This document shows positions 57,306 through 64,000 of a DNA stretch of 64,000 nt, piece after piece. The notes beneath the pieces were generated by a model, which worked only from the letters and a program-made list of their open reading frames with translations, was not told the DNA's origin and ran no database searches. The position numbers and the translations under genes are program-made. This DNA comes from Cercis canadensis (taxonomy: Eukaryota; Streptophyta; Magnoliopsida; Fabales; Fabaceae). The stretch covers positions 110,947-174,946 of the forward strand of contig QAOA01001431.1 of assembly GCA_003255065.1 (NCBI GenBank), in the 5' to 3' direction. How positions within the stretch are numbered: position 1 is the stretch's first letter; each line of letters opens with the position of its first letter.

Positions 57306-58406
57306 AGTATTTTAAAAATTGAATTGGGCCGAGCGGTTCGACCGGTCCAACCGGTGCCCAGTCTGGATTCTAGTTTAGTTTAAGGGGTCAACCCATTTGA
57401 GCAGTTAAATCAGTGAACCAGTCCGGTTTTACATAACTGAACAGTTCATTGAATTTTTTTTTTCCCCAAAACTGTCACAAAAAAGGATTTGAACTATAGG
57501 TGGAAAATGAGCCGGGCCAAATTGACCCGTTTTTATTCGGGCCAGCAAATTGTTGGCCCAGCTTGGCCCTACATGGGTAGCGGGCCTAAATGGGCCGGCC
57601 CACCATTTTTTTTAAAATTTTTTTAATTGTAATTAAGCTAAAATCTAACAAAGGTTTAAGTTTTTTTCTTTAGTGATTTTAGTTAAATTATTAATAAATT
57701 TAATTAAACAAAACAAAATATGTATAAAGTAATAAATAAAATTAAAGCAAATAATCAAAGACGTATAAAAAAATGCATGTAAGTGTAAATTTAAAATAAA
57801 GATGTATAAGTAACTAAAAAAATTATAATAGTACATACTTTAAAGTTTAAAGTTAAAAAAACACATACTAATATGATTTGGTAGTCTTTAAAAAAAAAAA
57901 AAAACCCCGAATTGGTTACAGGCCAGGCCAAATTGGTCCATTTTTATTCGGGTCAACAAATTGAGAACCCAACTCTACTTTTTTCAGGCCAAAACGGGCC
58001 AGCCCATCGGGCCTGGCCTATTTCCCCACCTCTAATTTGAATAGATTCCTTTATGGGATAAAAAACTTGTACCATCAAACCATTGCATCTTTTGTGAATA
58101 AATTTGCATTATAATTTACTTATTCTCATTTAGATTGAATAATAGATAAATATTGTTTATAAGAGGATTCAAACCCTCTTTCCAATGAAGGGAAAAAACA
58201 TTTGCTATTAGGCCAACTTTAATTTTATTACCAAATTTGCATAAAAATATATTTATTATAACTGAAGTTATATAATAGGCACATTAAATATTATATTTAT
58301 ATAAAAATTATATTTATGATGTCATTCGATTCGACCGTTTGGACTGGTTCAACCGGTGATCATCCTCTAAAATGGTTTACCCACCGATCCGATTTTTAAA
58401 CCATTG
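57306..58406. mobile_element. CCGGTT-rich DNA transposon, non-autonomous
   Basis: A 1101-bp element with ends AGTATTTTAAAAATTGAATTGG-type and, reversed, CAATGGTTTAAAAATCGG. It is flanked by CTTACAAGT (57297-57305) and CTTACAAAC (58407-58415), 7 of 9 bases alike. The terminal regions are full of GACCGGT / ACCGGTT motifs. It is absent from copy 1 of the segmental duplication, confirming an insertion. No coding capacity; it carries a nested MITE. Confidence 0.8.
57495..58034. mobile_element. hAT-like MITE nested in the 57.3-58.4 kb element
   Basis: A 540-bp element with ends TATAGGTGGAAAATGAGCC and, reversed, TAGAGGTGGGGAAATAGGCC. It is flanked by ATTTGAAC (57487-57494) and ATTTGAAT (58035-58042), an 8-bp duplication with one change. 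Near both ends GGGCC/GGCCC motifs are dense. The interior is AT-rich with no protein recognised. Confidence 0.88.
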
Positions 58407-59072
58407 CTTACAAACGAAATAATTCAATCTTTACTAACTGAACTAACCCCCATTAGCCATATGCAGTTTACTCCTCTGCTTTCAAATTGTGTAACTTATT
58501 TCATAATTAATGTTGATTTTTAATACAAGATTTGAGTATATTATTGGATCAATTAGAATCAACAGTTTAAATTTTGAGTAAAGAAAATATATTTGCTAAC
58601 CGATGTCAAATCATCCGTTCCATATATGTATAATATATACATGAGAAATGTTAATTATACATTTTAAATTCATATTATTTTATATAGTGTGGATTCTAAT
58701 TCTATTTACATGTACCTGAACCATTTAATTTTTTTTTTTTTTCTAAATGGCCCAAATTTAATTAAGGTCAAAATATATGTAATGGTATGAATTTAAAGTG
58801 TTTAAATAGCATTTCTCCACACACATATATATGAACTTGGACAATTTTTTTTGGCTAATTAAACCCTAAATGAAGCTCAGCTTTAGATCTTGGCATCAAC
58901 ACAACCAATGATATAAGATAACACAACACCTTTCTTAACAGTGATTCTCACCGTAGTTGTCGCAATGAAGCAAAAGTTTTCGTTTTATTAATATACAAGA
59001 TCAAAAACTTCTTCGACGGAGAACATTAGCAGGACCAAACAATAAACAAATAACCAAAAGGACAAACAAATG

Positions 59073-59076
<4 letters not shown>

Positions 59077-59136
<60 letters not shown>

Positions 59137-59300
59137 NTGTTAAAACACAAATTTTAAGAGGTTGATGTTACTCTTACTCGAGCTCTAAGGAAGGACTGCC
59201 ATAATTAATGATGGATGCCTACCAACAAAGGATCACCGATAAGATTTGAATCGAAGATTTTCTTTTTTGTCAACATATAGCTGTTAAGAAATTAAATGTG
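59077..59300 (-). mobile_element. SINE-like repeat with very long poly(T) tail
   Basis: About 60 T (59077-59136, then an N) are followed by a body with minus-strand B-box-like GATTCAAATC and GGTAGGCAT phrases shared with the SINE at 62420-62633. A related body lies in copy 1 of the segmental duplication (about 52945-53345). No clean target duplication was found. Confidence 0.5.
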
Positions 59301-60176
59301 ATAGAGCTAATTGTAACTAAAGTGATATGAGAACAAAAATAAATCACACAATTTTTAGGCAACTGTATAGAAGGATTTTACTATAATTAAGAGATTATAT
59401 ACAACTTTCACTTGGACAAGAACTCACTCAAGGAGTGTTTGGTACAAAGATTTTTTTTAGTTCCCGGAAAACATCATTCCTGAGAATCTTGTTCCCATGA
59501 ATGTTATAATTTATGTTTGGTTGGTCATAAACATTCTTGGGAATGTTGAATATTTATTTCTGAGAATCTTAGGAAGCGTTTGGTACAAGGATTTTTTTTT
59601 TTTTTTTGTTCCCAAGAAACATCATTCCTAGAAATCTTGTTCCTAGGAATCCTGTTCCCAAGAATCTTATAATTTATGTTTGGTTGGCCATAAACATTCC
59701 TGGAAATGTTGAATATTTATTCCTGGGAATTCTATAATTCATGTTTGGTTCAAATGCTACTTTTTTGGGAATCTTGGTTATTTTTTCAAAAATACCCCTA
59801 TCTAAATTTAGATGAATAAATAAATAAATTACTATTATATATTATTTTTATGATGAAACCCATATATAACAAGTAATATGTATATATATATAATCATTAA
59901 AAATTATTTTATGTTATATATTGATTTGCCAATGGTTGTAGAGTACAGCATATATGAACATGGATGGGGATGAGGTTATACATGCTTGAATTTGAGAGTT
60001 TGGGATATATCCAAAGATAAAAAAGATATCACCATTCTGTATATTATAAAATTAAGAGACATTGGTGCCACGCATGCCAATTTGATGCAAAAACAAACTC
60101 ATTTCGTTTCCAGCATCAAATTGGTAATGAAGAAAGAAACTATCAACAAAGAAACTATTCATTGAATAGCTAGTCT
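59301..60176. repeat. Spacer with two GTTTGGTACAA-type repeat units
   Basis: Units at about 59437-59570 and 59574-59760 both read GTTTGGTACAA, AACATCATTCCT, GAATCTTGTTCC, TTATGTTTGGTTGG and AAACATTC. This is a tandem pair of a repeat resembling MITEs with ATTCC/GGAAT palindromes. No gene. Confidence 0.6.
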
Positions 60177-61315
60177 CTAAATTCTCCTTTGAAGTCCATT
60201 ATTCTCATCACTTTGTAACTCCATTTCTACAAAAGTTACTTCTTTGATGATGATTAACTTGTGGGTAGTGGGGTCACACAGTCTATACCCTTTTACTCCA
60301 TCAACATATCCCAAGAATATACATTTTTTGGATTTTGGATCCAGTTTTGTTCTTTCTTGAGTATTGTACATAACATAGGTAAGACATCCAAAAATATTAA
60401 GAGAAGAGTAATCAACTAGCTTACCAGTCCACATTTCCATCAATGTCTTTAATTCAATCACCGTTGATGAAGATCGATTAATCACATAGTAGGCGGTTTT
60501 AACTGCTTCGGCCCATAAAAAATTGGGTAGTCCTGAAGTCCTCAACAAATCCCTCATCATTTCTACCAAAGCTCTATTCATCCACTCCGTTACCCCATTT
60601 TGTTGAGGCGTGTAAGTGATTATTTGCTGCTTTTTTAATTCCTTCTTTCTCACAAAGAGCAAGGAATTCATTATCTTCATATTCTCTCACATTATCTGTC
60701 CTTAGACACTTTAGTCTTTTGCTGGACTTAAGCTCCACCTGTGATTTGAAACTTTTGAAAGTAAAAAAGGCATATGAATTCTTCTTTATTGGAAACACCC
60801 AACATCTCCTAGAGTAATCATCATTTAATGATACAAAGTAACTTGCTCCTCCTTGGGATATAACTGGTGAGATTCCCAAACATCATAGTGAACTAAGTCT
60901 AAGATGCATTTGCTCCTAGCAGTAGATCTCCCAAACTTTAATCTGTGCTGCTTATTGATAACACAATGCTCATAAAAAAAGGTAAATTTGCCATTTTTAG
61001 CCTAGGAAGCAATTTCTGATCAGCAAGTATCTTTAAGCCACATTCTAATATATGGCCTAATTTTTTATGCCACGTCATCATTGATTCCTCGCTTGAGCTA
61101 GTTGATGCAACATATGCATCTGGCTGTAATGTTTGTCCCAAAAGCATGTACAAATTGGCTATGACCTTTTCTGCTTTCATCACCACAAGCACGCCTTGGA
61201 CAATTTTTAATATTCCATTGTCACTTTGAATTTTGCATCCAATACCATCTAACTATCCCCAAGACAGTAGCTTTTTCTACAAGCCTTTTACATGTCGTAC
61301 CTCCTTAATAGTGCG
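60177..61315 (-). mobile_element. Ty1-Copia fossil: pre-integrase and integrase region
   Basis: On the minus strand, in order: end of the protease/pre-integrase region (VRTIKEVRHVKGL, MMTWHKKLGH), integrase core (FVSLNDDYSRRCWVFPIKK, TYTPQQNGVTEWMNRALVEM) and the region after it (KLDPKSKKCIFLGYVDGVKG). Broken at a few points. There is no reverse transcriptase and no LTR. Moderately old. Confidence 0.9.
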
Positions 61316-61319
61316 AACC

Positions 61320-61927
61320 GAATGGTACCAATACTTGCAATCTCCAAAGCACGACCATCCTCCATGAACACAATGAAGCATGGTTTCAGCAGCCACCATG
61401 CACTTGGTATAGGTTGTGCTTTGAATGAAGTGACGCCAATACTGAAACACATTGGTAGGAATTGCATCTTGTAGCACTAGCCAAATAAGAACTTCAAATT
61501 TTTCTGATGCCCCTAGCTTCCACAACCTCTTCCACCCATGAGCACTAGCATGATTAGTCTCGTGTCTAAGAAGGCAATCATAACCTACTACTGAGCTTCT
61601 CTGTGATAAAGGTGAAGTCACTCTTCCTTAGCCGCCCATGCAAAAGGGTAGCACCCAAATACTTGTCAAACCTGTAGGTAAAAGGAATATTGGAAATGTT
61701 CCGGATTCGTTCTTGCCTACATCTAGTGATTGGAGCAAACCACTTTGGATTTAACAAAATTGACCGTGAGACCCGAAGCTCTACATAACTCATTAACACT
61801 CATGTTAACCATTCGAGTTTGGAAATTAGTAGCCTTAGTAAACAACAACAAATCATCCACAAACACAAGTTGGGAAAGTATGGAGCCATTTTTAGCACAC
61901 TTTAGAGGTTGCCCTTCTCTTCTCTGC

Positions 61928-61935
<8 letters not shown>
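61320..61935 (-). mobile_element. LINE (L1-type) fragment: reverse transcriptase end and zinc-binding domain
   Basis: Minus-strand frames read FVDDLLLFTKA (the polymerase FADD box with Ala changed to Val), CRASGLTVNFVKSK, then YLGATLLHGRLRKSDF, and finally the zf-RVT-like WKRLWKLGASEKFEVLIWLV with DAIPTNVFQYWRHF. These lie in different frames, so at least two frameshifts are present. Endonuclease, most of the polymerase and the 3' end are missing. It abuts the Copia fragment at about 61315 and a T run at 61930. Confidence 0.85.
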
Positions 61936-61966
<31 letters not shown>

Positions 61967-61973
61967 NTTTTTT
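61930..61973. repeat. Long T homopolymer with an N
   Basis: About 44 bases, with an N at 61967. It may be the tail of an insertion. Read length here is uncertain. The following spacer to 62419 holds no gene. Confidence 0.8.
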
Positions 61974-62419
61974 ATCAATCAAGAGAGACAACTTCTCAAT
62001 ACAAATCACAAAGAGATAAGGCGATATTTCATTCCTTTGAGTGTATTTTTTTTCTTACTGCACTTTGTATCGCATCAGTCCTTTTCTTAATTTTTTTTTT
62101 TTTTTTTAACTTGGTGTTCTTTTGTTTAGAGTAAAATGCTCTCTCCTTCCATATATTTTTATAAAGGTGCTTGCTATGGTGCCCTTTAATGAAACCGGAT
62201 TTCAAAACCCATCTTGGACCAATCCTCATAAAGTGTATTATTTACTTGTGATAGGTCAAACTACATAATTAAGCAACAAAATTTTCTTAAGTCACCCATC
62301 ATATTCTTTTGATTTACACAGTTTCCCATCAAATCCTTATTTCCAAAGATAGCCTCCCAACATTAATATTCAGCAACCATTAATTAATTTGTGTTAATTT
62401 TTCAGCAGTGTGTAACATT

Positions 62420-62633
62420 TTTTTTTTTTTGTATTTTTAAGGTTTAGGGTGAGGGAATGCTACCCAATTCCAAGGCCAGGGCATTGTTACAAGCCTCAGC
62501 GAGGGATTATAGTAGTACTTTTAGATTGCCTACCAAAAGAGGACTGTTTGTAGTGAGATTCGAATATAGGCCTTATAAGCAAATTAGTAATTTGATCCTT
62601 ACTAGTTGAACCAACCTCCATTGGCTACAACAA
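62420..62633 (-). mobile_element. tRNA-derived SINE, third family
   Basis: On the minus strand it has an A-box-like GGTTCAACTAGTAAGG, a B-box-like ATTCGAATCTC and an A-rich tail. Flanks TGTGTAACATT (62409-62419) and TGCATAACATT (62634-62644) agree at 9 of 11 bases. Confidence 0.65.
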
Positions 62634-62861
62634 TGCATAACATTAGGAACTAGAAAGCGTTCTCAAATTTTTCATCACTCTCAACATGAGGACTAGACAA
62701 AATTTCTAGTGTGTTACACATAACCAAAAGCTAGAAACAAAAGAATAGGGAGCCTAATAGGCAGATTTTGTGTTTAATGAATTTACACTTTAGAGAGAAG
62801 GATATATCCATATTTGATTAGTTTAATATGAACTAATGTGAACATATCCAAAGTGATTTAT

Positions 62862-63424
62862 CACTACAAGAAAAAAATTAATTTCTCACAGAAAAAATCC
62901 ATGAGAAATGAGTGAAAATTCTATGAGAAACACGTTTTTCACGGAATTTCTTATGGATGTAGTGGCTCAAAAAAAAGTGGCGTGACAAACACAATTTCTC
63001 ATGGAACCTTTTGTCTATGAGAAATTTTCTCTCGGACTTTATCTCGGTTTGGTGTTGTCGTGAGAAACTTCTCAAGGAATAGTTTCTTGAGAATTAAGCA
63101 ACATTCTGTGAGAAATTGTCGCGAAGTCTAACGACAAGTTTGGGGATGTTCTCACGGACTAATTCCGAGAGAAAAATTGTGGCAAGTTAGGAAAATTATA
63201 TTTTTTATTTAAATTTTCTCATGGAGTTTTCAATGAGAAATACCCCTAACACCCCCATCCTAAACCATGTTTTTCTACTAACTCAAAACCTGCATAATAC
63301 AATAACCAACAATAGTACAAACAAAACAATAGTAACAATAGTAACAACAGTAGAGGAGCATATTGCAATCAAATTTTATACAAATTAAAGAATATATACA
63401 AAAGAATCTATACAGGAAGGATAT

Positions 63425-63458
<34 letters not shown>

Positions 63459-64000
63459 AAAAGAATCTTTTCATAACTTTAGATTCTAAAGTTCCAAATC
63501 CGTGAGAAATGAAGGCCAAGCAGAAAATGCAGTGTCAACAAAAATGATATGAATGGGAGTTTTATGACACAAAAATACAACACATAATGGTTAGAAAACA
63601 TAAAATGTCTAAAAATACAACATAGAAGGAAATGTAGCTATGTAATTAACAATACATAAGCATTGATGAAATATGAGGAAGATTTGTATAATATCAATTG
63701 CTTTCTAGTACATAATCACTTGGGGGATCTTCATCGGTTTCCTCATCATTGCTATTATATTAATCTTCCTCATCTTCTTTAGCACATTCTCCTATCTCAT
63801 CATCTACATCAATGACAATGATTGGATTTGCACCAGTAGCAACTTCCTCTATAGCAGTTGAAGTGTTATCTCCAAAATTTGTTTGTGTCTGTTCACCATC
63901 AACAATTAACACTGGTGAGCGATGGGGTACATCTTGGTAAGGATCATTTGGGGCATCAATTGTGTGCCTGACCTTTATTTTAATGACATGTAACTAGCCT
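62862..64000. mobile_element. CACTA (En/Spm-like) transposon, left end, runs off the window
   Basis: The terminus CACTACAAGAAAAAAATT at 62862 is classical for CACTA elements. The next 350 bp carry many copies of TTTCTCACGGA / ATGAGAAAT in both orientations, the expected transposase-binding subterminal repeats. Near the window edge (63760-63990, minus) an acidic open frame reads VRHTIDAPNDPYQDVPHRSP and ends ECAKEDEED. It resembles the C-terminal part of CACTA transposase-associated ORFs, but only weakly. The other end lies outside. Confidence 0.8.

Larger units (their letters stand above)
57105..59300 (+). repeat. Segmental duplication, copy 2
   Basis: The counterpart of 52296-53345, in the same orientation about 4.8 kb away. 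It is longer because of the nested insertion at 57306-58406 and a very long T run. Its left edge is an exact junction with the Copia gag fragment. Confidence 0.88.

Noticed and set aside
61730-62134. 134-residue open frame crossing an N
   Set aside because: It reads through a long T run with an unknown base and lies antisense to the LINE fragment.

Overview
The window is nuclear DNA of a flowering plant, most likely a eudicot and plausibly a woody rosid. The evidence is spliced plant-type genes with GT-AG introns, families restricted to plants (PLS-class PPR, ERF/DREB, PSB33, DUF506), AT-rich intergenic DNA and a dense mix of plant transposable elements. The species cannot be fixed from the sequence alone. 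Four single N positions (12960, 36990, 59137, 61967) sit inside long homopolymers and mark assembly limits.

Genes, left to right. An intronless PPR protein gene (58-2418, +). A direct tandem cluster of peroxisomal AAE1-type acyl-CoA synthetase genes (6227-8410 and 12315-15062, +) with a third, broken copy at 3170-3861. An intronless DREB-type ERF gene (20539-21063, -). PSB33/LIL8, a thylakoid protein with a Rieske-like fold (32661-34933, -, 3 exons). A DUF506 (PD-(D/E)XK-like) gene (37695-40634, +, 3 exons). A 15-exon WDR91 homologue (44966-51078, -), whose second intron is a U12-type AT-AC intron and whose twelfth is GC-AG. A broken receptor-like-protein LRR gene (41685-43420) is split by an old Copia LTR. 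The genes do not form a pathway; only the AAE copies are related to one another.

Mobile DNA. Three families of long-armed foldback MITEs occur in 2, 2 and 3 copies. At least one copy of each family has a 9-bp target duplication, pointing to Mutator-like transposase. Two hAT-like MITEs have 8-bp duplications. There are two CACTA elements, five probable tRNA-derived SINE insertions (four with readable target duplications), LINE remnants at 35.8 and 61.3 kb, and several Ty1-Copia fossils. The right third (52.3-64 kb) is largely repeats. It includes a segmental duplication of the WDR91 upstream flank whose second copy carries a two-level nested insertion.

Most notable observations: the AT-AC intron that restores the WDR91 reading frame; a truncated Copia fragment held between two 607-bp direct repeats about 1% apart; the 374-bp promoter duplication and 44-bp stop-codon duplication at the DUF506 gene; and a Gly-to-Ala change in the ATP-binding motif of one AAE paralogue. 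Nothing here amounts to a clearly new biological system.
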